Shown here: positions 22,301-35,433 of the stretch, in pieces | How the letters are laid out: each line of letters starts with the position of its first letter | Position numbering within the stretch: position 1 is the first letter of the stretch | Notes under the pieces: model-generated | Databases searched by the model: none | What the model was told of the DNA's origin: nothing | What the model saw: only the letters and a program-made list of their open reading frames with translations | Position numbers and translations under genes: made by a program | Source: Tieghemostelium lacteum | Lineage: Eukaryota > Evosea > Eumycetozoa > Dictyosteliales > Raperosteliaceae | Direction of reading: 5' to 3' | Assembly: GCA_001606155.1 (NCBI GenBank) | Contig: LODT01000031.1 | Span: 186,001-250,000, forward strand | Length of the DNA: 64,000 nucleotides

Positions 22301-23543
22301 TAGTAAACTAAATAGTTCCTCATTACCTGTACCACAATCTCAAAGTGCACCAGCATCAAATTTAAGTTCACCTAAGGCTGATAAATTCTTGAATCCAAAT
22401 CAATCCAAGAGTGTTTTATCATCACCAAAATCATTTATAAATTCACCTATTTTATTCTCATTGAATCCAAATTTCCCATATCCCAATACCAGTAATAACA
22501 AAGCTCAAAAAAGTAATTATAATAATAATAACAATAATAATAATAACAATAGTTCATCAAATTTATTTAATCATCATCATCATCACCATCACCACCATCA
22601 TCATCAATCACAACAACATCAAAATATATCTCAACAACAACAACAACAACATGAAGAAATATCACCTTCAATACTAGTAAGTCAGTCTATGAGCAATATG
22701 ATTATTAATAATTCAACTGGAAATAATAGTCTTATTAGTAGTAGTTATGGTGGAGGTGGTGGAATTCAAAATAGAAAATCACCTAATATCACTATAAATG
22801 TAAATAATATAAAGAATAACAATTCACTTCCTTACCTGAATTTGCAATCATTGCAACAGGAACCACAACAGATATCAAAAGAGATTTTATCTCCAAAGAA
22901 TTCACCAACTAGTGATATTACACAACATCAACATCACCAACAACAACAACAACTTTTACATTTACAATCACCAATTTCAACATCGAGATCTATTACTACA
23001 CAACAATCGATATCACCATTGCTATCTAATTATAAGACTTCAAGTACTAGTGGGAAGTTAATGGTATCACCTGATATGAGTAAATCTACAAGTCAACATA
23101 CAGCAGGAGGACACTTCCAACCATTGGCAGCTGTTTCTAATAATCAAAAAGTACTGGTTGCCGAAGATAATCTATTGAATCAAAAGTTGATTAAAACTCT
23201 TCTTTGTAAGAGAGGTTTTGAAGTTTATATTGCTAATGATGGTAAAGAGGCTTTGAAGATTTATGAAGATAATATTGATAGTCCTTCACCATTTGATTGT
23301 ATTTTAATGGATATTCAAATGCCAGTTCTCAATGGTCTCGAAGCAACATCTGCTATTAGAAATAGAGAAAAGAGAGAAGGTGGACATACTCCTATCATTG
23401 CTGTGACTGCTCATGCCATGAAGGGTGATAAAGAAAAGTTCTTGGAAGCTGGTGTGGATGATTATGTTACTAAACCAATTAATCCTAAACTTTTATATGA
23501 GGTAATTGATACACAAGTAACCTTATTAAAAGCATCTAAATAA
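19344..23543 (+). CDS. Cytosolic PAS-containing hybrid histidine kinase
   Basis: Two exons (19344-20431, 20501-23543) give 1,376 residues. The join restores a PAS-type end (RILHVKGEVLLNNESLP, then ISHDITDIQMA). Several PAS-like modules occupy residues 1-500, including GSWEWDLIEKSTKVSKQLFR. The kinase core has H-box SEFLANISHEILSPMNSI with His574, N-box ESRLKQILLNLIDNSIKFS, G1 DNGIGVP, F-box FDNFFQVDGSY and G2 RGGIGLGLS. About 400 residues of Ser/Asn/Gln/His-rich linker follow (H11 and Q6 runs), then a receiver domain (KVLVAEDNLLNQKL; Asp1300 in LMDIQMPVLNG; TAHA; TKPI). There is no membrane segment. Dictyostelids have many Dhk/DokA enzymes feeding RdeA-RegA and cAMP; which one this matches I cannot say. 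The H-box departs from the usual 'SHEIRTPM' (ILSPM). Confidence 0.9.
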
Positions 23544-24078
23544 AACAAACACACTCAACCACCAACCACACTTTATTTAATATTAAAATTATTTATATAT
23601 TTATTTTGTTTTTTTTATTATTATTATTTGTTTTAACAGAATTGGAATTATAATTGAATTTTAAGATAGAGAGGTCAGTGAGAGAGGTGTCACAAAGAAG
23701 TATCAATGAAGATGTACAATGAAATTGAATTTTTTATTAGAATATACATTAGCAAATGTTTGAATTAATATTTAAAATTGTTATTGCCGACACATACACA
23801 CCACACACATTCCAATGTATAGTCTGTGTTTTTACAAAAATTAAATAAATTCAGCACACCCACACCTAATCTTGTGACATTTTTAAGATTTATTATCCGA
23901 TTAGATGTACTCTTTTTGAACTTTTAAGGAAAAAATAAAGATCAGTGAAAGGGATAATGGAATTTTAATGTATGTTTACAAATTAAGGGAAAAACTATTT
24001 AAATTGATTTAAAATTTTGAATGGTAAGATCATTTATATAAACAACAAATTAAAAGTAATAAAGAAATTAAATTTAAA
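23544..24078. other. Intergenic region
   Basis: The 535 bases between the kinase and the small gene at 24079 are AT-rich. They hold two CA-rich patches, at 23790-23812 (ACACACCACACACATTCC) and 23855-23866. No coding frame or RNA gene is recognised. Confidence 0.35.
23855..23866. promoter_or_regulatory. Candidate CA-rich (GBF-type) element
   Basis: CACACCCACACC lies about 215 bases upstream of the small gene at 24079 and 630 upstream of the huntingtin start. Dictyostelium GBF binds G/CA-rich elements of this composition in cAMP-induced genes. The assignment rests on one match in an AT-rich spacer. Confidence 0.3.
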
Positions 24079-24303
24079 ATGTTAATTAGTATGTTTTAGT
24101 TCTATCTCTTCTCTCTCTTTGATATATTAATTTCTTTCTTATAATCAAAATTAGGTTTGTTAGTAAGTTCTCCAAAAATATCTAGAAGTAAAATATCAAT
24201 TGAAGATCTAAATAGTAGCGATAATCTATTAAGATCTACTGAAAAAGGTAATAGACGAATAGTTATACATCACCAGACTTGGTTTCAACTCGCCAGAAAA
24301 TGA
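24079..24303 (+). CDS. Two-exon microprotein of 52 residues
   Basis: Exon 1 is only 10 bases (ATG TTA ATT A, 24079-24088). It is followed by a 66-nt intron with a textbook gtatgt donor and a pyrimidine-rich tract ending in ttag (24089-24154). Exon 2 (24155-24303) reads LLVSSPKISRSKISIEDLNS, then SDNLLRSTEKGNRR and IVIHHQTWFQLARK before TGA. The exon is clearly less AT-rich than the spacer. No signal peptide or membrane helix is evident, and the C-terminus is basic. I do not recognise the family. It lies 191 bases upstream of huntingtin in the same orientation. Confidence 0.5.
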
Positions 24304-24494
24304 AATAAAATAAAATAGTTGTTATTTATTTGAAAAGATAATGGAAAATTAAATTTTTGTTTTTTTTGTTTATTTTCATAAATTTGATTAGTTTTTCTCC
24401 AAAGTAATTTTTGTTGTTCACATTTACAAACACTGGTGCAGTGTGATATTTTTTTACATTACTATAGTAATTCAGTATTTTGATAAATCAAGAG

Positions 24495-27400
24495 ATGGAT
24501 CTAATACGTGCATTAGATGTATTATTGATTTCACCAATTGATACTGAAGATCAACAGTTACGAAAAGAAAAGATTGAAGCATGTAGGACTATATCTGACC
24601 AGATATGTGCTCCTTCATTAAGAAATACAGCTGACTTTACTAGATTTCTATCATTAGCAATACCTTTACTCCTAAGAGCACATGGAGATAAAGATTTAAA
24701 TGTTTATTCAGTTGCAGAAGAATCATTAAATAGAACAATTAAAGTACTTTATTATTATTATTCATAAACAATATTGTCTAGTTATTCAACTATTAACATT
24801 CTATCTTTTTTAAAATGTACCATTTAGATATTAATATATTCATATCATGAAAGAATTCTATTTGAATTATTTAAAGTATTAAAAGGTAGACAAATACCGA
24901 CAACCACAATAGCAGGAGGACAAGGTAGCGGAAATATAGCTACAAATGATGGAATGAATCCATCAGCACCTAATACACCTCAACGTGATAATTTGATTAA
25001 TAATATAACTAATCAACCACCTATACCAACTACAACTTCTACAACATTAAGTGGATCCAATTCAATATTTACACATGCTAATTTAGTTCTCAGCAGAGCA
25101 TTTCCTTTGAAATCACAAAGAATTGCTCTAATTAAATTTGGTGAGGTTTGTAGTTTTATCAGACCTTCAAAATGCAGAAAATACATTCTCTCTCTAGTTC
25201 CACCTATCAACACTCTTCTTCAGATTACAGAAGATGAGTCACTTCAAGAATCAATATCTATATCAATGGAGATGATTAGTAAGGTTCTTATTAGATATCT
25301 TACTGAGAGTGAAGCTCATCAACTCATTGAGTTGTTTATGCGAAATCTCTCACAGAAATCAGCAGCTGTTCGTAGATCAGCTTCGTTATCTATAACCTCC
25401 ATCTGTAGATACTACCCAAAACCTCTCTATGAATACACTATTGAAACTCTATATAATTTTATTCAACCACCTTCTAATAGTACAACTATTCAAGAGTCAT
25501 CTGAACTTAGTAATTGTAAGACATTAGGTGTACTATTCTCCTACCTACAATTGATTAAACTTTCAGAAGAACAGAGAAAATCTGATCCTAAAATATTGGA
25601 TTCTTTCTCTATTCAAATTCAGTTTTTTGTACATTTTATTCTAAAGTACATTAAATTACCAAACGAAACAACAACAGCACAGGAAAAGACTTATGATCAC
25701 AATGTAGTTGGTTTGGCATTGGATCTTCTTCAACAGCTTTTAGTGGCATTTGGTAGCTATGAATACTCTTGGCCTAAATCACTACTTCAAGAGGTTCTAT
25801 CTCAACTACGTCTACTATGTTTTAATCATCAACCTAACCATAGTGTAAGAGTCTCTTTGAAAGCAGTAATAATCAATTCACTCGCTCAAATTGTTAAATA
25901 TTTTCCAAAACTTTTTTACAATGAGTTCTATCTTGTTGCTAACCCAAATATAAATATTCAACATCCTCCTATAATCCCTCAGCAATCATCATCTAGTAGT
26001 AATAATAATAATAATAATATAAATAGTATAAATTCATCAACTGGTGGATTATCAACATCATTTAATGGACTGTCAGTTGGTGATATAAACTTTAAGTTGT
26101 TTAATCACATTACTGGTGAGAATCCATTAAATAGTTCAGCATCTTCTAGTAGTGGTGGTAGTAAAGATCTTCAATCTAGTTCTGCTCATATTACTAGTGA
26201 GCCTAGAGAGGAGTTTTTAGAGTATCTAGTGGACCAAGATCCACTATTACGTGGTAACTCTGCACTGTTGATTGGGTGTCTTATTAGAGGTTTCCTAGAG
26301 AGTGATCATATAACTAGTAATCAAATATATCCATCTAATGTACCACTTTTACAAGATAATCTATCTATTCCAATGTTACTTGTATATTTATTAAGATCAC
26401 TATTGGATTCGTCATCGGTTACTGCTAAATTAGCTTGTACAGGTATAGGTGAATGCATTCAAATTCTCTCACAATCACTCTATTCAGAATGGTCACTAAT
26501 ATCTCTTAGACATCTTCTTTGTGTAAGTTCATCAACTTATTGGTTGGTGAAATTGGAAATTCTTGAAACCTTATCTAAAATCGACTACATAGTTATTGAA
26601 TACCTAGAACAAAATATACAACAAAAATCAATGGTTTTATCAATATATAAACAACAACCAACACAACAACCACAACAACAAGATAGTAATAACAATAACA
26701 GTCAAGAAGAAACTGGTGGTGCTATTGCTATATCTATTCAATCTAAAGTCTTAGATTTCCTAATTGAACAATTATCAGATAATGATCATCGTGTAAGAAA
26801 TAGTGCTGGTGAGGCTTTAGTTAATATTATCCCTAGACTGGTATTTGCAACACCATTGGAAAGACATTCTGTAAAAGGTCTAGCTAATAGAGTTTATCAG
26901 TCATTTGATGTGCAAGGTCAAGATAGTGTAATTCTAAGAAAAAAGAGAGTATTTGCAAATTTGTCACATTGTGTTGGAATGTTGGTTAATCAACTTAGTA
27001 ACCCTCACCCAGATGACAAGATTCGTGGTTGTTATCATGCACTGAATCTATTAGTAAAGGTTTATTCATTTCCTATAGATACACCAGAGCATACCAGACT
27101 ACTTTCATCATCATTAGCTAATCCAATGCTTGCATTCCTCGGTGATATCTTACCATTAGCTTTAGATAGAGTTGGTCTGTCTTGGGTTGCCAATGACTTT
27201 GATTTGCATATTGATATCATTGAGATATTAGGTTACCTATCAAGAGGTGCTGAAAATGTACTCGGAAACTATTGCCATAATGTACTTAGACACATTGTAA
27301 GAATTATCAATATTTCTACAAATATCATTCAATTCCGACCTACACCTCCATTAAAAGAGGTTAAAACATCGTCTTCTACCTCCTTGGTAGGATCACCAAT

Positions 27401-30400
27401 AAGTAAAAGTGGTGGTATTTCATCAGTAAATGGAATATCAGTTAGTGGAGGTATTGGATCATCGTCAAGTTCCAGTACGAATATCACCAGTAGCAGTAGT
27501 GGTTCATCTCATTTAGGTGCATTTACTCACTCTATTCACTATATAAAACTGTATGCAAAATTGTTGGCAACACGTACCAATAGCATAACCACATTTGGTC
27601 CAGATAAGTTTAGTCAATTACGTAAAGTTTGTTTTGAAACTCTAGCTGTAATGTTAAAATGTGCATCCAAATCAGTTATTCCACATTGCGATGAATTGAT
27701 TAGTTATATGACCTTACATTTTGAACAGGAACCAAATAGTGTTATTAAATGTCTACAAGAACTCTTTTTAATCTCCATGAAACCTACACCCGTGGTATCT
27801 CTCAGTGGACTATCAAGTAGTAACGCAATGAAATCTGGTATTAACACCAGCAGTGGTAATCTTAAATCCCAACTTGTAAATTTAGAACCACGATCTATAG
27901 AGCAACAAACTTCAAATTCCAACCCACACGATGACCAATTCCTCAACCAGAAATCAGTGTACTCTGGTTTCTTGACTATATCAAATCCACAACTGAAGCA
28001 GTGGTATCAGTACCTTGGTAGACCAAGTAGTTTAGATATCACCAATTCCTTCTCATGTCAGGAAATCAATAGAGTTGTACAAAATAGTGAAGATAAGAGA
28101 TCACTTTTCAAGCAATTTGAACCTCTAATGGTTAGTTCAATGCTAGAGTACCAAACTACACATTCACTAGAACTGAAACAATCTGTTTTGTTGATGCTCT
28201 CCAAATTTACAAAATTTGGTCTAGATTTGACATTATTTGATAAAGATCAGACATTCCCTAGCTATCTATTTGAAGAGTTAAAAGAAACACAGTCACTCCT
28301 AAACCAACCATCTCAACTGCTATCTTATAGTTACGACTTTTTTGGATCACTATTCATCTACAGAAGATTGTTTTCTGATAACATTCATCTGGATGATTTA
28401 GTTAATATATTCCCATTAAAAGACTCTGGAAATAGTTTTTCACCATCTTATTCCAATGTGGTAATCATTGAAAACAGTCATTCCTTTATACGATATCTTT
28501 TTGAGGCCAATGACAAGTATCCAGAGACCGAGTTCAGAGATAGTTTCCTCAGTTTTCTATTAAATAATCTACAGTTTAGTCAGACTGTAGATGCACTTAT
28601 TCTTCTATTGGATTGGATAAAGACTAATAATGCATTGTATAGTAAATACAGTCAACAAATTGCCAACAAATTCTATCAATGCTTGTCAATGGGTGACTCA
28701 CCATTCTTTATCATTAATACCATTGAAGATCTAGAGAAACTCTATACTCTAACTGATCGTCTACATCCCCAATCTATTTTAGCTACAAGATGGGCTGATG
28801 CATTACTCTCAGCATCACCAGAATTTATTCGTAATCCACCATTAACTAAACAAGACCCTCTACAGAGAAAAACTAGAGTACTCCAACTGAGAGAATCTCT
28901 ATTGGAGGCATATGATCTTAGATGGTTACCAACACTTTTGGTACTCATTAGAAGTGGTTGTAAAATACCAGAAGAAGCTAGAATATCAGCAGCTAGACAA
29001 TCACTATTTCTATCCTATCACGACAATAAGAGTAACCCATCTCCATCTGCCAATATTATATCTCAACTTTTAATTAAAATGATTAGAAATGCCATTCAGA
29101 TATTCACTACCTATAAACCTAGAGATCCACTATTTGTCAGTCTAATCAACCATCTACTGTACTATAGCTGTCTATTTTTTAATAAGACATTGTCAACTCA
29201 GTACCACAGTATCAATAATAGCATGAATAGTAGTCTATCACATCCACTTACTATTTCACCAAGTAACAATAGTAATAGTAGTGGTTATAAAATACCATTG
29301 TTTTTAGATTCGTTACACAAGGTAGTGGATTCAGCTAACTTTATTGAAATTAGTAAATTACTCTTCCAATTTGGTGGAATATCTAGTAGTATACATGCAG
29401 GTAGATTCCTCTTACTTTTAACTCCACCTACAGTTGCTATTGGTGCTGGATCATTAAGTAAAAAGCCTGTACTAGATAACGAAATTTGGAGAAGTTACGC
29501 AATGTCCACTCACTGGAATCAAACTGGATGTGAACATTTCCTCACTCATCATTGTATATTTCTATTGTATTGTCAAGCATTAATCTGCTGGAAAATACCA
29601 ATTACAGAGAGTCTATTATCTGAATCTTTTCTGGATAAAGTTGTACTATTAATCAATGAGCCAACTATTAGAAAACTTGTTGACCATATCATTGGTAATT
29701 TCCAATCTCTATCTGCTCTGTTAATGTCGCATTTGAAAAAGATTTGTTCTAAAACCTCTTCTAGCTCCTATAATTTGGATCAGAGAAAGAAACAAAAACT
29801 GCTTAGACTCTTATCCTACTTGCCTTCGAATCAGGAAACAATGGAATTACTCATTACTAATTTCCTACAAAGTGATGATATATCATTGCAAGTAAGTGGT
29901 GAAAGAATTCTAAATCTATCACTGAACCAATTAATTGATAAAAATAGTCAAGAAAAGTCATTTGAAATCATTCAATCACTCTACAAGATATTCATGCAGA
30001 ATTTCCATAAGTCTACTACCAATCTACAGATTGAATCGTTGTTCCTAAAGTTGATTAAAAATCTATCAAAAGACAATCAACAGATTGATAATATCAAAAT
30101 CAATGAAATCAAAACGGAAGAGATTACCATTGAAAATCTCATTCAGAGTAGTTCAACCCCTGATGAAGGACCATTAAATATAATACCAATCAAGTATTTC
30201 ACTGAAATCATTAAAGGACAATATGAGGTTGATTCTGAAAATGCATTTACCAATATTTCTAATCTCTCTCAAATCAGTAGAGAAGCAACTATAGAACTTC
30301 TTTCTAGTCCAAAATTAGATGTATCATTACTACCTAGTTTTATCAGTTCCAATCTCTCTGTTGACTATCAGGAATATCTCTCAGAGTATCTTCTAAAGAA

Positions 30401-33346
30401 AATTGATACTCTTTTGGATCAACAGTCTAGTACATCTACACTACAACACCAATACTCACCTATTAGTGACCAAATTTGGGATGAGCTTAGAGAGGTTTCT
30501 AGATCATTGGCTAATTATATTAATAGATTTGGTTCTGCTGAATTCCAAGAGAGTAAATTACTAAGGATTACAACATTAACTTTTATTGAATCCTTTAGAA
30601 GATGGAAGCTCGAAGTTATCAATCCCTATGACTTTAAACTGGTTTTAGAACTATCAAGATCTATAATTCTCAAGAGTTCATCAAGTATTTTAATTATCAC
30701 TGATGATTCAGCTTGGTGTTCGCTGTTATTGTGTCTCTATAAGTTATATTGTCTGTTGATTAGACCACATTTTGGTTATATCCCAGGCCAGAGAGAATTG
30801 GAGGAGAATTTCAGTCAGGATCCAACACAGGTATCTTTGACACAATCTAATGAAATGATTAAATTCCTTGTATGTCTGTTGACTAATGCCAATAGTCTTA
30901 AACCTACTAAAGGATCTCATATAGGTCAATTACTATTTGATTCGTTTATAAGATCAATTATTCCATTGGCTAACAAGGCATTTGATTTTATATATCCTAC
31001 TGCTTCGAATAGTGCTGATATGGATGATGAATATGGCGGAGGTATTATTCCAAATCTACCAATATTCTCTGGAATAGTTGCACCTGAACAGAATATGAAA
31101 GCATTGGTTAAATTTATCCACTATGTAGATATTAATGATTCTGTTGCATTTGACCAGATTTGGGGAATACTAGAACCTATATTTGTATGTCCTTTGGGTG
31201 ACGCTGAAATTGGTAGCGATGAGATATCAGAGGAGTCAAAATGTATATCTTTGCAAGGAATGGTTTCCATGATTATAAAAGTGTGTTTTGAATTGACTGG
31301 TGTCAATAGTAATGTAAATCTATTAGAGACTTCAACCATTCCAAAGTCAACACATAACCATATTCCCAGAGAAAAAGATCTCCTATTCTTGCATACCAAC
31401 AGTGGAAAGAAACTAAATGGTCTCCTTTCTATCATCTATGATAGTTTACCACAAAGTGAAGTACCATTGAATAGAAACGACCAACAAAATCCATTTAGTT
31501 TTTATACAAACTCTGCTGGTAGTAGTGACTCAATGCCATCAAGTAATGACACTGTTGGTGGTGGATTCTCTTCGTATCACTTTAACATTGAAAGATCCTT
31601 TAATAATACCAGTAAATCGTCTTTTGGGTGCTACCAGATTAGTCTTTCCGATTTGAGATTATTTAAACCACCAATGTTTATTGGTATTAACTTTACACCA
31701 ATTCTAGAGAAACTATTGGATAGTTTTGAAAGTTTCCTCTCCAGTTCAATGTGTCCACCACTACTAAAGAGAGAAATTCTGCGTTCAACTCTTATTCTCT
31801 CTGATTTGTTTAATCGTGAACAAACACAATGGATGCTAAGATTATTCAATAGTATTCTACAAGCAGAGGATATTGATGATTTCTTACTGAAGCAGTCATT
31901 AATTGTTGGTATTTGTAAGGCATTGGCTGTATTACAACCACCAATACCTATTGCAACAGAGGACCCTAATCATCCAACTATGATTTTTGAAATGCTCAAA
32001 CAGGCACTAGAACATCCAAATATATCTTTACAATGTTCAGCACTAGACAGTGTCTTGTATCTATTAGAAGCAAAAATCAACAAGTATATTCAAGGACCTC
32101 TCCTTCAATACCTATTCAAATGGATACCAATTAAATTAACAATTCAACAGCCAACAACTGCACCTGTAAATTTAACATTAAGAGTTTTGTCAACAATGTT
32201 CCTACTGGTTGAACAATACTCTAGAGAAGCTGAAGAAATATCTTTTACCAAAAGGGCTGTTATTACATGCATTCATCTAGGTCAGCAACTATCAACACCT
32301 ATACCTATTGTCTATGGTGTCTTTAGAGGTCTTGATAGATTACTTGTTTCCTTCTCATTAAGTCACACTCAAAGAGAGCTAATTTCACATTTCTCTGTTA
32401 GATCTCTACCTCTAGAGAATCCAATTCGATCAATGTTAGCTTTGGGTCTAATGATTACATGTATTTACACTGGAGATGAAACTGGTATTACCTCACCTCA
32501 AGTACAGAAATCAAGCACACCATCCATGTCTAATAGTGGTAATTCTCTTACTGCATTCTCTGGTAGCTCTCCAAATGGTGAATCATCACTCTCCTTTAGT
32601 TCTGATTTGGTTTTGGAACAAGAATTAAATGATTCATTTGAAACCCTGGTATATGGAGCAAATCCAAATACTCCAGGACTGAATCCACCAAAACAACGTT
32701 ATCAACGTATTAATAATATGGAAAAGGTAAAGATGTTATTTGATAAAATCAAGCAAGTCTCTCACTACTCCTATGAAAATATTATCCTATCTGATGTCAT
32801 ACCAGTTATCATTCTAGATTTATTCCCCTCAGTTGATCAAATACTTTCATTTATGTTGGGTGAATTCCTAAAACAATCTAAATCCAATCCAAAATTGATT
32901 TGCCAGATTCTAAGCAATGTATTCAATTTACTTTTAGACGTACCAGATGAACAAGTAAAAAAATCCAATCAAAATCTCATCTACTTTTGGATTATAATTT
33001 GTTTACAAAACTTTTTCCAAATTCAAAACCAATCTCACTGTCTATGGTGTCTTACATTTTTATTCTTAACCTCATCTCCAAACAAACTATTTAAATATTT
33101 GTAAGTTAAACTTTTTGTATAACAGGTAAACATTAGTCATATTAACATTTTATTTATCCCTTTAGAATTCCAGAGTTTTCATCAAAGATTCAATCAAATG
33201 AAAAACTATTTTTAATTGTTGCAACTGAATTCTTTTACAACAAAAACCTATCAAATGAAAACAAAAAGATATTTTTGGATTCATTCTCAAAACAAACAGA
33301 AGAACCATATTTATCTCTAATGAGAATTTGTCAATTAAATAAATAA
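24495..33346 (+). CDS. htt: Huntingtin homologue, full length
   Basis: Three exons (24495-24743, 24828-33100, 33166-33346) give 2,900 residues, close to the roughly 3,100 of animal huntingtin. The N-terminus MDLIRALDVLL, then ACRTISDQICAPSLRNTADF and VAEESLNRTIK, follows human huntingtin's first HEAT repeats. Other matching blocks are DHNVVGLALDLLQQLL, VDQDPLLRGNSALLIGCLIR, SVTAKLACTGIGECI, SSTYWLVKLEILETLSKIDY and DNDHRVRNSAGEALVNIIPR. The last exon, KKIFLDSFSKQTEEPYLSLM, fits the human C-terminal tail. Huntingtin is a cytosolic HEAT-repeat scaffold for vesicle transport, autophagy and cytoskeleton. No polyglutamine follows the first 17 residues; the only Gln-rich tract is near residue 690 (QQPTQQPQQQ). 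Low-complexity inserts occur at the human-type loop positions. Introns 1 (84 nt) and 2 (65 nt) carry GT-AG signals. Confidence 0.9.
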
Positions 33347-33447
33347 TTCAAAAATATATATTATTTTTACCTACCTTTCAAGTAAGAAGTAAATACACAC
33401 AGCTATATATAGGATGAACATCAGTTCTTAATATAAGAATAATTAAT

Positions 33448-35433
33448 TTATTTTTTTAAAGCATTTACAATGGCATCAGTGGTGATACCTAAAGTTTTGG
33501 CAACTTGAGCACCTGGAGCACTTAAACCAAATCTATTAATACCAATAACTTTACCGTCGAGACCAACATATTTTGACCAGAAATCTGGTTGAGAAGCTTC
33601 AATTGCAAGTCTATTTCTGCAAGATGATGGTAAAACTTGTTCTCTGTATTCAGCGGATTGTCTATCAAATCTTTCAGTTGATGGCATGGAAACAACACGA
33701 ACACCTGATCCTAATTGTTTGGCTGCTTCAACAGCCAATTGAACCTCACTACCAGTTGCAATGATAATAGTTTCCAAGGCGGTGGTTTCCTTGACTAAGA
33801 TGTAACCACCCAAAAGGGTACCTTCTCTCTTGGTCTTGGTGTCAACAGCTAAGTATGGGAGATTTTGTCTGGTTAATGCAAGGAGAGTTGGACCACATTT
33901 TCTGGTGAAAGCAGCAGCAAAAGCAGCAGCAGTTTCTTCTGGATCGGCTGGTCTGATAACATCGAGATTTGGAATCAAACGAAGAGCTGGAATGGATTCA
34001 ACTGGTTGATGAGTTGGACCATCTTCACCAACAAAGATGGAATCATGAGTGAAAATATAGACAACTGGTAAACCAACCAAAGCTGCAATTCTGATGGATG
34101 GACGTAAGTAATCAGCAAATACCAAAAAGGTAGCACCTGATGGACGGAAAATACCATGATAAGCAATACCATTCAACATGGCACCCATAGCATGTTCACG
34201 AATACCAAATTTAATATTTCTACCAGTTAAACAAGATGGAGTAAAATCTCTACCTTCACGAATGTAATTTAAGGTGGAACCATGTAAATCAGCACTACCA
34301 GAGACCAACAATGGTAAAGCTTGAGAAACTGGTTGCAATACATCAGAACCAGCTTTTCTGGTGGCAATGACATCCTTGTTGGTGAATTCTGGGATTTTAG
34401 CCATCAATTCTTTGGTATCAACTTCGGCGGAGGCAGACTCCAATAATTCAGCCAATTTTGGATTGGCAGTCTTCCATTCAGCATAGAGTGATTTCCATTG
34501 GTTGTATTTCTCTAAGAGTTTGGCTTGATGAGATTCAAAGTATTTTCTGGTTTCTTGGGAGACAAAGAATTTCTCTTCTGGTAAACCTAAAGCTTTACGT
34601 GCACCATCTACAAATTTAACACCAGCTTCACCATGACCTTTGTTGGTACCAGCAACTTCTGGAATACCTTTGGCAATGATGGTCTTACAGACAATTGCTT
34701 GAGCTTTTCCACTCTTACTGTTTCTGGCTTGATCATAAGCCTTTTGAATATCCAAAATATTGTTACCTTGAGCTACAACTTGTACATCAAATTCCAAAGC
34801 TTCGAGTCTTTTAACAACATCATCAGATTGGGTTTCAATGGCCATGGCATCAAGAGTTACATCATTGCTATCGTAGAAAACAATTAAGTTATCCAAACGA
34901 TGGTGACCAGCAAATGAGAGGGCTTCTTGAGAAATACCTTCTTGTAGACAACCATCACCTACCAAAACAACAACCTTTTGGTCGAGGATTTTGTGTTGTT
35001 CAGTATTGAATTTACCAGCAGCCATTTTACAACTGGTAGCATAACCAACGGCATTGGCAACACCTTGACCCAATGGACCAGTAGTGGCTTCAACACCTGG
35101 AGTCTCATGGAACTCTGGGTGACCTGGAGTTATACTGTGTAATTGTCTAAAGTTTTTAATGTCTTCTAAAGTGATTTTGTAACCACTCAAATGTAACCAA
35201 GAATAAAGTAACATTGAACCATGACCTGCAGATAAAATGAAAATATCTCTATTCAACCATTTAGTGTCTTGTGGGTTGTAGTTTAGAGAGTTACCAAATA
35301 ACACAGCGGCAATCTCTGTGGATCCTAATGGTAAACCTAAATGTCCACTGGCTGCTTTAGCAACAGCATCCATTGATAAACCTCTAGCCTCAGCACAGGC
35401 TTTAGTTAGAGCTTCTAAATTTATAGTTGACAT
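33448..35433 (-). CDS. tkt: Transketolase
   Basis: A single exon of 661 residues. Transketolase moves two-carbon ketol units between sugar phosphates in the non-oxidative pentose phosphate pathway, in the cytosol, using thiamine diphosphate and a divalent metal. The N-terminal domain has AAKAASGHLGLPLGSTEIA, SAGHGSMLLYSWLHLSGY and the ThDP motif GDGCLQEGISQEALSFAGHH ending in a metal-ligand Asn/Asp stretch (DSNDVTLDA). The second domain has FGIREHAMGAMLNGIAYHG, with the Glu that activates the cofactor, and FVGEDGPTHQPVES. Length and domain order match bacterial/animal-type enzymes. Codon use is more GC-rich and uniform than in its neighbours, as expected for an abundant enzyme. Confidence 0.97.
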   Translation of the reverse strand: MSTINLEALTKACAEARGLSMDAVAKAASGHLGLPLGSTEIAAVLFGNSLNYNPQDTKWLNRDIFILSAGHGSMLLYSWLHLSGYKITLEDIKNFRQLHSITPGHPEFHETPGVEATTGPLGQGVANAVGYATSCKMAAGKFNTEQHKILDQKVVVLVGDGCLQEGISQEALSFAGHHRLDNLIVFYDSNDVTLDAMAIETQSDDVVKRLEALEFDVQVVAQGNNILDIQKAYDQARNSKSGKAQAIVCKTIIAKGIPEVAGTNKGHGEAGVKFVDGARKALGLPEEKFFVSQETRKYFESHQAKLLEKYNQWKSLYAEWKTANPKLAELLESASAEVDTKELMAKIPEFTNKDVIATRKAGSDVLQPVSQALPLLVSGSADLHGSTLNYIREGRDFTPSCLTGRNIKFGIREHAMGAMLNGIAYHGIFRPSGATFLVFADYLRPSIRIAALVGLPVVYIFTHDSIFVGEDGPTHQPVESIPALRLIPNLDVIRPADPEETAAAFAAAFTRKCGPTLLALTRQNLPYLAVDTKTKREGTLLGGYILVKETTALETIIIATGSEVQLAVEAAKQLGSGVRVVSMPSTERFDRQSAEYREQVLPSSCRNRLAIEASQPDFWSKYVGLDGKVIGINRFGLSAPGAQVAKTLGITTDAIVNALKK

